From: [Phialemoniopsis] sp. UDSM-2020
Taxonomy: Eukaryota > Ascomycota > Sordariomycetes > Thyridiales > Thyridiaceae
Direction of reading: 5' to 3'
DNA: 64,000 nt
NCBI GenBank assembly: GCA_018873225.1
Contig: JAEILZ010000002.1
Span: forward strand, 6,014,001 to 6,078,000
How positions within the stretch are numbered: position 1 is the first letter of the stretch; every line of letters starts with the position of its first letter. The notes under the pieces are model-generated. The model did no database searches, was not told where the DNA came from, and was given only the letters and a program-made list of their open reading frames with translations. Of this stretch, positions 21,124 to 32,161 are shown piece by piece. Both the position numbers and the translations under genes were made by a program.

Positions 21124-21882
21124 TGTATCGACCGAGACGATATGGCATTGTAGCGCGAAATCCTCTGTCGCATCAGTGAACCCAGCAATCAAGACCTCAA
21201 CGCATTGACTAGAATGAAAGCCAACGATAAGAAAGAGAAAAAAGAGAAGGACGACTGTTCTGTGGGATAGTGTCATGTCAAATATCCGCCTAATGCCCTC
21301 GATTGACATATTTGAACCTCCGTGTGCCGAACTTGAGCAGCGAATCGTAAAGATCTACTTCTGAGCATCGCTCACCTTGTTTACAGGACAACTAGGTTAC
21401 TCAAGGTCTAGGCTGACGTCAAGTAAGAACTTGGTATCTTTGCTGAAAGTAATCACGGATGATTATTGAGACGTTTTCAGTCCAATTATGGCAAACGAGC
21501 ACGTTGCTTGTCATACCTGCATCATTTCCCAAGGCGGGGTCGGTCAAGTGGCGTTGCGCCAACACCTTTGGTGTGATGGCTAGCTAGTGAGCTGGCAGGG
21601 TCAAGCGGTCGAATACTAACAGCTAATCACGGGAGCACGAGACAATTTCGCGTCGTTGCCTGGCAGCTAGCAGTTTCGGCTGTCTTATTAGAGTTTCCCT
21701 CCTTGAACCATTCCGATGCCCTGACAGAGCGATGTCGAGACTATTTAGCAAGCCGTTCTTCCACTACCATTCAAGATTCGAACCCGAAACATCAAGCAAA
21801 CCTGTGATCACCTTAACAATTTCACTTGCATATCAATTGATGTTGCCCTTGAAATCTCTGACTGAGCCGCTCAACTTGCAAC
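21124..21882. other. Intergenic, no gene seen
   Basis: This lies between the Rieske gene and the PhnB-like gene. A minus-strand open frame overlapping the Rieske 3' end (21067-21309) starts with a hydrophobic stretch but has no homology that I can recognise. I treat it as chance. Confidence 0.45.
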
Positions 21883-22460
21883 ATGGCTTGTACTTCCTCG
21901 CCTTTTATGATCTGTCTCTGGATGAACGACACGGCCGAAGAGGCAGCACAGCACTACGCTTCCATTTTCAAGAACTCCAAGATTCTCGACACCACAAACT
22001 AGTAAGTTCTCTCTTCTCCATTAGGCATCCTTTGCCGTACTATTAGTGCCCTTGTTAACGTCAAATTACAACTAGCCCAGGAGTCGGCGAAAAGGTCCAT
22101 GGCCACAAAGCCGGCACAGTCATGACTGTAGTCATGGAGATCAACGGCCAGCGTTTCATGCTCCTCAACGGCGGACCCAACTTCAAACCTAACGAGGCGG
22201 TATCCCTAATGGTTCTCTGCAAGGATCAGCAGGAGATTGACTATTACTGGGAGAAGCTAGGCGAGGGCGGGGACCCGTCCAACCGCGCCTGCGGCTGGAC
22301 CAAGGACAAATATGGGTTCTCGTGGCAGATCACACCCCAGAAGATGGGCGAGATATGGACCAGGGGAGACAAGGATGCTGTGAACCGATCGATGGACGCC
22401 ATGATGGGCATGGCGAAGCTTGATATGGAGGGTCTAGAGAAGGCTTATGAGGGAAAGTGA
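21883..22460 (+). CDS. PhnB-like / glyoxalase-fold protein
   Basis: A 167-residue protein with exons 21883..22001 and 22076..22460; the intron begins GTAAGT and ends ACTAG. It begins MACTSSPFMICLWMNDTAEE, and AAQHYASIFKNSKI is the typical opening of the PhnB family (vicinal-oxygen-chelate fold, sometimes labelled 3-demethylubiquinone methyltransferase-like). Later motifs are MEINGQRFMLLNGGP, FKPNEAVSLMV, EIDYYWEKL and CGWTKDKYGFSWQI, all in the expected order and spacing. Length is normal for the family. Members of this family are often of unknown role; no partner gene is evident here. Confidence 0.88.
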
Positions 22461-23063
22461 AGTGTTGGAACTCAAAGAAAAGAGTAATGGCTTGACTTGC
22501 AAGACATGTACTATGATTACAAGTTCTTTGCTGCACTAAATATTCTTCTATCCTCAGATTTAGATTTATCAACGGATATGCCTTGTGATTGAACGTCTTC
22601 TGACCTCAATACACCCTGCTGGCCGTCAGTAGTCGGCCGTAATGAATGCGCAGGCTTGCGAGCGGCTGGTGCCCACGTGGCATGGTTGCGACTGTTGCAT
22701 GTCCATACTAGCCTGCATTTGGACAACATGATAAGAAAACTCTCCTTAGCTTTGCAGAAGACAACTTTGTCAAGGGGTGGCAGCGCGAGCATTTGGCATG
22801 ATCCCCACGGTATTGTGGAGCCCAAATGCTTCGCATCAACTAGCGAGTCGCATATCTGACATGTGCCAGTTCTGACCAATTAACTCTGAGGTAATAGCAA
22901 AGTGCGTACAGGGAACCAGGGTCTTGCAACCAGATCAATATGCTACTGGAACCCATACCCAATCCTTTGGTTGCAGATTTTTGACCATTTATACTTCGTC
23001 TGCTGCCCCTTGGCCCGGCTGCTTTTGACATGTAATAGAAATTTTAATTCAACCACCGCCAAA
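22461..23063. other. Intergenic, no gene seen
   Basis: This spacer lies between two plus-strand genes. Its open frames are short and lack family features. It probably holds the 3' end of the PhnB-like gene and the promoter of the broken phosphoesterase. Confidence 0.45.
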
Positions 23064-24588
23064 ATGACCAGACTAGTTAGTTTCGTCCTAGTGACGCTCA
23101 TCATCGCGAGCTTGGTGGCTTCAAAGCCATGCGTGCCCCGTTTAGACAACCATAGCATTGCCGCTTTGGAGGCATTGGGAAAGAAGCCATGGGACTATCG
23201 TCTGCCCGGATCCCGGCCGAACCCTAACCTGGAAGCTGGAGCGGATCTCCTTCCGGGAATCGAGAACATTGTTGTGCTCATGATGGAGAACCATTCCTTT
23301 GACAACATCCATGGTACACTCGACAGGCCAGACGTTGACGGCTACGAATACGATGCTCAGGGCCGGCCCAAATTCACTCAAAAGTATGAGAATGGCACCA
23401 TCCAACACCTGTATGTCATGCCGAAGACATGTACTTCGAATGTCAATGGGCCGACACAGAATTGGCTGAGCTCGCACACTCAGACAACAATGGTTCCATG
23501 GACGGTTGGGTCGGCGTTGGAAGTCCCAACACCCCCAACTACAGGCCGATTGCAATGGCCTACATGACTGAGAACCAGCTGCCATTTTAGCACTCGCTTG
23601 GCAAGACCTTCCCGATCGCTGACAGATATTTCTGCTCTGTGCTGGGTCAGACTTGGCCAAACAGAATGTACCTAATCGCCGGTACCTCGATGGGAGTGGT
23701 TAATACGGGCCAGTACAATGCTCAGGAACAACCTCCTGCGGGTACCATCTTCAACACATTGGACAAGCACAATATCTCTTGGGTCAATTATTGGATCCCT
23801 AATGGGTGAGCTAATCCCAGTCGTGGCTCCGAGACAGGCCTCTCAGGTTGCGTGATCGTCAGCTAATCGTCCATAGCGAGTCCACACTCCAACTATTCCA
23901 AGAGTCCGATGCAGCTGCCAAGACAAAGAGAAAGGCATACGATGACTTCTTCACCGATGCTGCAGCAGGCAATCTGCCCCAATTCACCTTTCTGGACTAC
24001 GACTTCAACACCCGGTCTCAGGAAAACCCCCAGAACATGGTAGTCGGCGAGGCGATGATGTACGACATCGTTACCGCTCTAGGTGACTCGCCTCAGTGGA
24101 ACGAGACTCTCCTAGTCATCACCTATGACGAGCACGGTGGCTACTACGACCATGTCCCTCCGCCTCCTGCCTTGGCCCCGGATAACGTGAAGCCCGTCTC
24201 GCCTCCGGACCGCGACTATCTCCAGTACGAAGGCTACGGCCGATACGGATTCCGTGTCCCCACTGTCGTTGTCTCGCCATTCGCCAAGAAGGACCACGTT
24301 AGCCACCTTGTATATGACCACGGCTCGGTCCTGGCTCTGATCGAAAGGAAGTGGAACTTGCCGGCCTTGACACTGCGTGATGCGAATGCGCTGGACATGA
24401 CCGACTTTCTCGACCTCGACGCACTGAAGGCTGGCGTGCCGAATTTCCCGGACATGCGAGCGCTGAACCTCAGCATGCCCGGTAACAAGACGGAAGCGCT
24501 TAAGTGCACCCCGGATAACCCTGGTGCAATCCCGCCGCCTGAAAGTGTTGAGACTCCGAGCTTTATCGAGGTTACTCCGGTTAGGTAA
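23064..24588 (+). pseudogene. Secreted phosphoesterase (phospholipase C/acid phosphatase family), broken
   Basis: It begins MTRLVSFVLVTLIIASLVAS, a signal peptide. The family motif IENIVVLMMENHSFDN and, near the end, VITYDEHGGYYDHVPPP mark the phosphoesterase family of bacterial-type phospholipase C and fungal acid phosphatases. Two lesions are seen. First, at about 23468-23476 the frame shifts: NWLSS is in one frame and AHSDNNGSMDGWVG in the next. Second, an in-frame TAG at 23588-23590 stands where PF-H-SLGKTFPIADRYF continues, probably from a tyrosine codon. An intron follows at 23806-23876 (GTGAGC to CATAG), and the rest runs intact to a TAA. A plain intron cannot remove both lesions without deleting conserved sequence. 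It is either a recent pseudogene or two assembly errors. Confidence 0.8.
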
Positions 24589-25216
24589 ACAATTTTGGCA
24601 GCTAAGTTAGTCGTGTCAGCGGTCATTGCGAGAGACGCGATGGGCTTTGAAGAAGTGCCTGCATGTAGCCAACATCGGGTGATTGATAAGCAGCTCTCCT
24701 TTAGATGACCAATGTTGCAAACTTCCATCAAAGGTACTAGATGGCTTGAATACCGAGGTCCTTACATGGTTAGAAGCAAATAGCACACTGTCTTGAGATG
24801 TTAATTTCCCACGCGTCATGAGACAATTAGTCAGGTTGTTGCCGACATCATCGGGAGGCTGTGCTGCTACAACGGGGTTTTGGTGCAGTCTCCACATCAA
24901 GCACGTTAGGCGGACTTCAGCTTAAAAACGCCTGTATTAACACCCCACAGTCTCGAGTGGGGTGAAGAAAATCGACTTGAATCTAGTGTTGTCACTCCAC
25001 TAACGAGGCAGAGTTGCTAGTTAAAAGTACAGCTGAAAACAGGGGTCGGAGGGAGCCCAGTTGGTGATGTCGGTTCTTTGTCCAGGACATATTTAGACCC
25101 TGAATTGATTGCTCCTTGTTGTAAACTCAATTGCATTGACCGTACTACCCATTCACCGACACAAACATTCAGTCAAACCGCACCACGCCCACTCCAAGTC
25201 ACGGCTCGGCAGCAAC
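24589..25216. other. Intergenic, no gene seen
   Basis: This follows the broken phosphoesterase and precedes the membrane protein at 25217. Only short open frames without features are present. Confidence 0.45.
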
Positions 25217-25864
25217 ATGGGGCGACGCTCGGCTCCTCGAGTCGGCGCGGAGCTCTTCCGTGTCGTACTTGCCTTCTCATTGTTCGCAATGATCGTCTAC
25301 ATTGCTGTTGCGCCCCAGCAGATGATCAAAGTCAAGGCCGAGATTGTGACAGTCTCGTTCGCCGGCCTGACCATCGTCGTTCAGCTCTACATCATCTTCA
25401 TGTCGTGCTACCGCCTGCCATACGCCATCCGGCCCCTGATCGCAGTGGACGTCTTCTGCGGTGTCTGCTGGTGTGCTTCGATCGCTTTGCTGGCGTACTG
25501 GGACCGCAGAGTCGTCTACACACCGCGCGAGGGCGACCCAGATTGGTGGTTCGATTGCTACAATGCCGACAAGTGGGAGAACTTCATCACCGTGACTCCA
25601 TCGGGCGACTATGTTCGCTATCTCAACATTGTATGGTGCGAGGTGGTTGTCGACGGACAAGACCGCCTGATCGGCAATTTTCGCGGCCTTGAACAACTCC
25701 GCGTCATGATCGCAGTCTCGACAGTTTCACTAGTGCTCACGGCTGCGACTATTGTGTGGACGGTCATTAGGGGGAGGAAATTAGGGTTGCTGGGACCTGG
25801 CAGCAGAGACTTGGAGGCCCGCAGGGATAACGACAGCGACAGCTCTTCGACATGGTCAGGTTGA
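25217..25864 (+). CDS. Multi-pass membrane protein of unknown function
   Basis: An intronless 215-residue protein starting MGRRSAPRVGAELFRVVLAF. I see four hydrophobic segments, roughly residues 12-31, 42-62, 72-95 and 156-180. A polar loop rich in W, D and C (DPDWWFDCYNADKWENF) lies between the third and fourth. The C-terminal tail is polar with a serine/aspartate run (DNDSDSSSTWSG). The four-segment layout is like MARVEL or related fungal membrane proteins, but no diagnostic motif is present and I do not recognise it. An upstream in-frame ATG at 25109 would add 36 basic residues; 25217 fits the membrane topology better. Confidence 0.7.
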   Translation: MGRRSAPRVGAELFRVVLAFSLFAMIVYIAVAPQQMIKVKAEIVTVSFAGLTIVVQLYIIFMSCYRLPYAIRPLIAVDVFCGVCWCASIALLAYWDRRVVYTPREGDPDWWFDCYNADKWENFITVTPSGDYVRYLNIVWCEVVVDGQDRLIGNFRGLEQLRVMIAVSTVSLVLTAATIVWTVIRGRKLGLLGPGSRDLEARRDNDSDSSSTWSG

Positions 25865-26316
25865 GGGGCACTTGGTAGGGTTTCGATTTTGACCACCTTT
25901 AAGGACACAACAATCTCCACACCAAGCCGATGCAGACTCCCACAAACCACACTCTCTGCGATTACGAACGGCCAACATGCGATCGAATCAACGGCAAAGC
26001 TCCTACGCAATCGAAGAGGTAGTTTCGTGACACAGACAAAACGCATCTAAAGTATTCAAGATCGACGATGAGCAACGGGATGCAGACTGCATTAGCGCGT
26101 TCCTCGTCCGCACGGAGGCCGAATTCGGTGGATCATCGACGGAAGGCCGGCCTTAAAGGGCCGCAAGGGAAAATCGGAGCATTTCATAGGCACTTAAAGA
26201 CCTAAGTCCGAAACGCTCGACACGTACTTATACAGCTCTGGGCAGTCTTCAAAGCCGACAATCAAGAACCGCAAGTCAAAGCTTGCAATTTCTTTCACTC
26301 TTTGGTAGAGACAACA
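25865..26316. other. Intergenic, no gene seen
   Basis: This spacer lies between the membrane protein and the NTF2-like gene. No feature was recognised besides the likely promoter just before 26317. Confidence 0.4.
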
Positions 26317-26844
26317 ATGGCTTCAGCAAGCGCAGCTCAAACCGCCAAACTTGCGGCCACCGCCGCCACCTATCTTCGGGTCTTTGACCCCATGGATGTC
26401 AAGACCATCAAGCCGATTCTCAGTGGCAACTACAAGCACGAGTTTGCGCCAGCATCCCTCAACCCACCCCCAACTTTCGACGCCGCAGGTTTTGATGCCC
26501 ACCTTACCCGGATGCGTCGAGTGCTGCGCAGCTTTCCCGTGCGCGAGATCAAGTCGTGGCCCAACCCCTCGCTAAATCAGGTCGTTGTTTGGGCATCTTC
26601 CGAGACCTTTTTCCATGATCGTCTCAAAGGCACCGACGACCCAGACGATTGGACAATCAGAAGCGAGTACATCTGGATCATCACCATGGATGACACAGGG
26701 GAAAAGGTGGAACATGTTCTGGAGTTTTTAGACAGCAAGACTACAGACCAGCTTCGGGACCTGTTGTCAAAAGCATACAAGAGACTCGAAGAGCTGGACG
26801 GGCAAGGAACACAGGAGCATCCAGGAGGCTGGGTTTTCAAGTAA
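26317..26844 (+). CDS. NTF2-like / SnoaL-type small protein
   Basis: An intronless 175-residue protein starting MASASAAQTAKLAATAATYL. The middle, with the FDPMDVKTIKPILSGNYKHEF helix region and later SEYIWIITMDDTGEKVEHVL, fits the cone-shaped NTF2/SnoaL fold common in fungal proteins that follow secondary-metabolite or stress genes. The C-terminus ends GGWVFK after a charged helix. No catalytic residues can be assigned. Neighbours give no clear pathway; it may act alone. The fold assignment comes from pattern and length, so function is left open. Confidence 0.7.
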   Translation: MASASAAQTAKLAATAATYLRVFDPMDVKTIKPILSGNYKHEFAPASLNPPPTFDAAGFDAHLTRMRRVLRSFPVREIKSWPNPSLNQVVVWASSETFFHDRLKGTDDPDDWTIRSEYIWIITMDDTGEKVEHVLEFLDSKTTDQLRDLLSKAYKRLEELDGQGTQEHPGGWVFK

Positions 26845-27055
26845 TGACTCTGTTTTCAGATGCTAAAGCCAGCTCTCAGCTCTGCATCTAAAACCACTTA
26901 CCGAGAACAGTAATAGCAACTGTTGACTCGTTGAAGCATGGAGATACAGAGGTGATACCCACCGAGGCTCGTACGAGGCCAGCCGCATTCAAGCCAGCCC
27001 AAGGTACATCAAACTTTAATTTATTTATCATTCAATGTATTACCCCAAGTTTCCG

Positions 27056-27864
27056 TTATCTACACGTATCACACAAAGACTCCGATGCCCGGGGGACAGT
27101 GATCGCATGGGCCAACACCACGAATTCCATCTGTAACAGATTTGTATGAGCCGTCGACACTCCATCCTTATCCACGTATGTGTCGTGGTAATGCAATGCT
27201 CCACTTGACCCAGGACTCGGGACCATGCACCTAGCTTCAGGAGGCGTTGCTAACTGCTGAGGAGTGGTTGCAGTAGCATCAGTCACGCGGGTTAAGATGA
27301 TCTTGATCTTCACAGGAGGTGCGCCGGGCAGGAGCAAGTCACTGACCTCCATCGCAAGGTCACGAAGCGGCTCATATCTGATCCAAATGAATCTGTTAGA
27401 CTTCCTCTTGCTGGAAACATAGTATGTAGGTGTAACCTGCTGGTAGTTGAGCTTGGCTGCCTCGCTGATAATCTCGACCGCGCGGTCGGCCGTCATTGTA
27501 GCGTGATGAGCCACAAACATGCTGGCACCGTAATGTCCTCCAGTACCCGCACCGCCGACGGCTGCAGACATGAAGACGGTATTGTCGTCCTTGACGACAT
27601 CTACCAAAGACTAAAAACTAGTCTTCTCCTAACCTCACTGCGAGGCGTTGCAGATATCGAGAAGCAGATGGTCCTCCACATCATGTTTCGCTCGGCGAGC
27701 GTGTCGCTTGCGACTTCGACATTGTAGCCAGGTCTCTGGGAGAGCGCAGTATTGGTGCGAGCGCGAACCGGGTAGTAGCGTTCGACATCATTGCAGTTAT
27801 TCGCTAGAGCCAAGCCTCGGACGCATGGGCTGTGTTGTCGTGTGTTTGAGCAGCTATTTTGCAA
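27056..27864 (-). pseudogene. Copy E: divergent N-domain family member, probably decayed
   Basis: Two minus-strand open blocks in different frames look like the N-terminal domain of the protease family. The first (about 27604-27790) has VERYYPVRARTNTALSQRPG, comparable with the opening of the 38.1 kb copy. The second (27056-27607) has VDVVKDDNTVFM, HATMTADRAVEIISEAAKL and, after a likely 60-base intron, RYEPLRDLAMEV. The last motif is the family's FESLRDxSIEV. Instead of the protease it continues with LLLPGAPPVKIKIILTR and a tail containing HYHDTYVDKDG and VVLAHAITVPRA. The frame change between the blocks, without a good intron, suggests decay. The tail matches relic F at 31.15-31.44 kb on the other strand, so this tail was once part of a duplicated unit. 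Confidence 0.5.
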
Positions 27865-28822
27865 GCGATGATCTTTAGATGATGAAAATTTACCGGCTTG
27901 TCTTTAGGTAAGACTATCAAATGATTGCAGGGGTACAAGACGGGGCTGTAATATATGGGCTTGAACTTGTTTCTATACCTGTAAGCTTCGGAGGGTTGAA
28001 GTGTAAGGAGAAACTCATTATCAAGGGGGTTCAACATCATTTAGCACAACTAATCTGTCGAAGTTTCCAAACGCAATTGTCTGCAATTGTATGATATATG
28101 CCACTACCACAACTGACTCCTATTACATAGACCAAGTTGCCATGAAGGCTCTGCATTGTCTCTGCATATAGCCTGGTCATGATGATATGTGAATCCCACA
28201 AATTAAGAAATAGTTCGTGTGTAGAAAAAAAGGGTAGGAAGCCCTATTCAATGTCTTACCCTAGGCTAAAAATAGAAGTGAGGTTGAAACTGGATATGCT
28301 CTCATGTAATCGTTGAGATCGAAGCAGGCCAACATGGAAGTAGTGTCTGGTATATCCAAATTTTAGCTAGACAATGTCAAGTTTCTCTAACAAATTGAAG
28401 GAGTTGAAGACATTCAAGATGTCAGGTAGATGCCTGCAGAATGCTTTGAAGTAGGTTGCTTGGCCTGAGAGGAACGAGTTGCTGGGGCCAAGGCCACTCA
28501 CTCCTCCATCACCCAGACGACCCCCGATCTCCCATGTACATCTGTTGGCCGGCTGCCAGAAGCCCTGAGGGCCTTTCTCCAAAGCTCTTCACGGGCACTG
28601 ACTCACAAGAGTGTTATTAGGGCAATTCTTGCCTGCTGTTAAGAAATTCACCAGCACAAAAAGAATTTCCAAATTCATCCATCCAACCTAGCCCCACCTT
28701 CCTTCCTCATCACCACTCAAGACACCCTGCCCTTTCCAACTTCCCTTTTTCTCTTCTTCACCACCATCACAAGGGCCGATGTTTAGCCGGAATCGCACAG
28801 ACCAACAACATTGAAGGACAAG
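27865..28822. other. Intergenic, AT-rich then pyrimidine-rich
   Basis: The left part is AT-rich with no gene seen. The right end (about 28675-28770) is rich in C and T (CCTTCCTCATCACC and similar), typical of a fungal core promoter or 5' leader for the gene at 28974. Confidence 0.45.
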
Positions 28823-28973
28823 ATGGCAGATCAACCTGCTACTCTCATGAATGGGGGACCTTCAAACCTCCAACCTCCAAAGGTTGAAGACTGATATTTC
28901 GACCCCCTTGTCAAACATCGATTGCCAGGTCCAGGTAGAGGGTTATCCCACTACCCAAAGCAAAGCCGACGCA

Positions 28974-31098
28974 ATGGAGGCCACCACCGCCCAGGCTTCC
29001 ACCGCCTCATTCTACGTCGATCGAGGAACGGGTCCTTTCACCAGCAAGTCATTCTTGGCCCAGGCTCGCCTCGATTCCAAGCCTCGTGAGGCCCCTTCGG
29101 AGGAGACCGCCTATACCCGCGAACTCGGTATGCGATCCCGCCACGAGCGCGTCACTACTCCCATCGGACCTCACCCGATAGTCAAGCTCTGGGAGGAAAA
29201 GATCGAAGGCATCAACAAGTCAATGCACGACTGCATGAAGAAGGTCATCGAAGAGGGACCTGGCGAGCCTTCCGCTATCATGGTCGTTCGAAAGGGCTTC
29301 GCTCTCGCGTCTGATGACGAGCAGTACCCATCGATTCTTCTTTTTGTTCGGGAGGATACGATGACAATTGAACAGGCGGTTCAAATGGTCAAGAACGCTG
29401 CCAACTTTGTTTTCCGGTAAGTCTATTCTGACATGCGGGTGTCAAAAAGGTTGACAGTCGTGATTACATCTCTACCTCAAGTCCTAAACCCGAGCGATCC
29501 GTATGCGCTTAGGCAATGGGATAATCCTGGGTGATTAGTTACTTCATGGGTTGAGATGCCTAGAGAAGGCAAACCGTCAACTAATCTGTCAGCCACTTGT
29601 CTGAGCAAGTATCCTTACGGCTTGGCTCGTCTGTTGCTAATGCTATGCATATAGGTTTGAGTCGCTGCGAGACTTGACCATCGAGGTGCTGGAGAGCACT
29701 TTTGTTCCTAAGACTGGATTGCGAGATCTCCAGGTCGTGGGTTCGGGTCCTGACGAGCAGCTTCGTCTTCCCGATGATGACAAGGATCCATTCCCTGCAG
29801 CATACCGCTTCTCGTTCGAGGAGTGTTTCGAGCAGATAGCCATGCCAGGCGCCGGTGTGGGCGTTGCGACCAAGACTGGTACGCTCGGCTGCTACATCAA
29901 GCTTGTTCTTCGACACAAGTCTGGCTCGCCTGAAGATGAGAAGACTATCATATTCGCTCTGACAAATCACCATGTTCTCAGCGGTTTGTTGACTGATCTT
30001 TGATCATCCTGCCTTATCGAACCTATGATGCTGATACGTTCTTAGATGGCCTTGATCCGATCCACCCGTCCGATTCAGGCGACCCTGTTAGAGTGCAAAA
30101 TCCGTCCGACCGAGATGCCGAAGCCTAGGAGGCTGCTCTTCAGAACGATACCCACTCGCTAACAGACCAGGACGATCAACGTGAGATGGAGCTCCTAAAA
30201 ATCAAGGTAGAGGCTGGAGTGAAGCTGCGTCGTGACCAGCTTATGGCCTTAAGAGACTATGAGAGAAAGATTGCTGCACTGGAGAAGCGTCGCCCGATCC
30301 TGGACTCATTCGACCGCGACCTAGGTACGGTCTACTGCACCTCGGGATACCAGTCGAATGAACCCGGCCAAGACAAAGCTTGCCCGGAGACCAGTGTCAT
30401 TCAGGATTGGGGTCTGGTCAAGATTGATCCTCACCGGATCGGTGATGTTGAGGATATTCCTCTGGTAAGGCCCCGCGTGATGGCATTGTGCCCTGGACTT
30501 GATTGCTAACCTTGATCAACAGGGTCTTACTAGATTACAAGCACGGTACCTCGCGTGGACCTTCAAGTCTATCTCCCCTCAGTTCAAGCCACAGAACTGC
30601 ATCTGCCCCATCGAGGAACTCAAAGCCGAGCTGGGACCTGTGGGCAGCCCCAAGCGCATGGTCTTCAAGGTTGGCCGCACAACAGGTCCGACCTGCGGTG
30701 CGCTCAGCGAGCTGGATGCTACGGTTTACTTCAGGCACGCATACGACAAGAAGCGCAAGACCTGCGAACTCCAAGGCCGTGCCGTCGTCCTTGTCACTCC
30801 CCACAACCTTCGGGATAGAAACGACCGCCGCATCACAGTCTTTGGTGACAATGGGGATTCAGGCAGCATGATCTACGACTATCAAGGCAGGGCAATGTCT
30901 GTTTACTGTGGAGGTCGGAGAGTGATTCTAGACCCCAAGGAGCTCCGGCACCCATGGACACTCTCTGCTGACGGCCCACACTTCGCCCAAAAGCTCGAGT
31001 ATATCCTGGAAGGCATCGCTGCGGTCTTTGACAGTGATCCCGAGTACAAGGAGTACGACGACAAGGAGATTGTCCTTTGCCGGGACCGTCTTGATTAG
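28974..31098 (+). CDS. Copy C: N-domain plus PA-clan serine protease, near complete, one in-frame UAG
   Basis: The best-preserved member of the family. Blocks are 28974..29416, 29655..29983, 30046..30464 and 30523..31098, all in one frame except for a TAG at 30126-30128. A 42-base intron 30087..30128 (GTTAGA to CCTAG) would remove the stop and leave 574 residues; otherwise translation ends after 284. The N-domain (residues 1-170) has VDRGTGPFTSKSFLAQARLD, GPHPIVKLW and FESLRDLTIEVLES. The protease domain has His in LTNHHVL, Asp in QDWGLVKID and Ser in NGDSGSMIYDY, the trypsin-fold triad. VFKVGRTTGPTCGALSELD precedes the serine loop. A charged helix (about 30186-30290) lies between His and Asp. 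There is no signal peptide, so it is probably cytosolic. Another in-frame ATG is at 28851. An overlapping 23-codon upstream frame (28823-28894) may lower translation. Confidence 0.7.
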
Positions 31099-31149
31099 GC
31101 AGTGGGATAGCCCAATACCACCGCCGACGTGTATTTGTACGCCCTGCAG

Positions 31150-31440
31150 AGTCAGCGAGTTTCTCATAGCCGGCGCACCTTCCGTGAATGAGAAGTGCAA
31201 GATCAACTTGACTCCCAAGGCTAAGACTACTGCAACCACTCCTCAACAGTGAGAAATGCTACCGAGACTGGGTGCTCGGTGTCGTATCTGAGATTCAGCG
31301 GAGGATCATATTGCCACGACACATACGTGGATAGGGAGGGAGCATTGGCGGTTTATATGGACCTATTACAAGTAGGGCGGGTTCGGTCTTGATCCATGCG
31401 ATCGCCGTCTCCAAGGCGTCTAAACCTCTGTACTGTACAT
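31150..31440 (+). pseudogene. Relic F: decayed tail related to copy E
   Basis: Translation in broken frames gives SEFLIAGAPS, KINLTPKAKTTATTPQQ, a stop, then CHDTYVDREGALAVYMDLLQ and, after a frame change, VLIHAIAVSKASKPL. These align in order with SDLLLPGAPP, ATATTPQQ, HYHDTYVDKDG, HTNLLQ and VVLAHAITVPRASESL of copy E (minus strand, 27056-27400). The stop codons and shifts show that it is not functional. It lies just downstream of copy C on the same strand. Confidence 0.6.
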
Positions 31441-32161
31441 CTGTACTGTATAATGAAACGGCTCGTCATTTCCACGTTGGTAATGGGAACTTCGAATACA
31501 ATTAATATCAACTACTGCAATGCTCGGAGCACTTTGAATGGGGTTGAGACAGTTGGTGCCTGCATAACATCAACAAGCACCTGAGGTGAGCAGAGCATGA
31601 TTTTCATTCCCCGAACCGGCCGGGGACGGATCATTGCATCCAGAAAGCAAGCCATGCGATTGTGCTGTAACAAGAGCCTTATCACTAATCGTCCGACGCT
31701 GCGGGTGTTCTTTGCTTTCCATTTGACGCTTGACTGTCACTGCAACGAGTTCAACGGCGACAAGAATGTTAGAGGGATCACTGCACTGTTAGTAGACATC
31801 CATTTCGCAAACATGAAGGCCAGCGCTCTTTGATTTGATATTCGATATTCAGGTATCTAAAGCCAGCACATCTCCATGTTCCTTCGACCCATACTCCCAC
31901 CCCTTGTCGGGTTCTCTAGCCAAGTCCATAACAAGCAAGTATATATACGCCCTAGTTCATGATATCTTGATGATGATAGTTTATCGCCGCCTTCCATGTA
32001 TAGCAAATCCCCATCCCAAGCGCCTAGCTAGATGCTGCAATCCGTCCGGCCCATGTGGCCGGCAATGCAGAAACACGAAATACCGAACCAGGCAAAAGCA
32101 ACTCCCGTGATATCGATGCTCTCTCATGTCCGAAACGCCAAAGTATTCCCAGTCATGTCTC
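31441..32161. other. Intergenic, no gene seen
   Basis: This lies between relic F and the 3' end of the conserved unknown gene at 32162. A homopolymer-poor, mixed sequence; no gene or repeat recognised. Confidence 0.4.

Noticed and set aside
21067..21309. Minus-strand frame with a hydrophobic start overlapping the Rieske gene 3' end
   Set aside because: Antisense to conserved coding sequence, short, and without any other support.
7101..31098. RIP (repeat-induced point mutation) as the cause of the breaks in the duplicated genes
   Set aside because: CAG to TAG would fit the shared UAG, but the other lesions (frameshifts, a stop probably from a tyrosine codon, GAG-like to TAG in the F-box copy) are not C-to-T changes, and GC content is not lowered.
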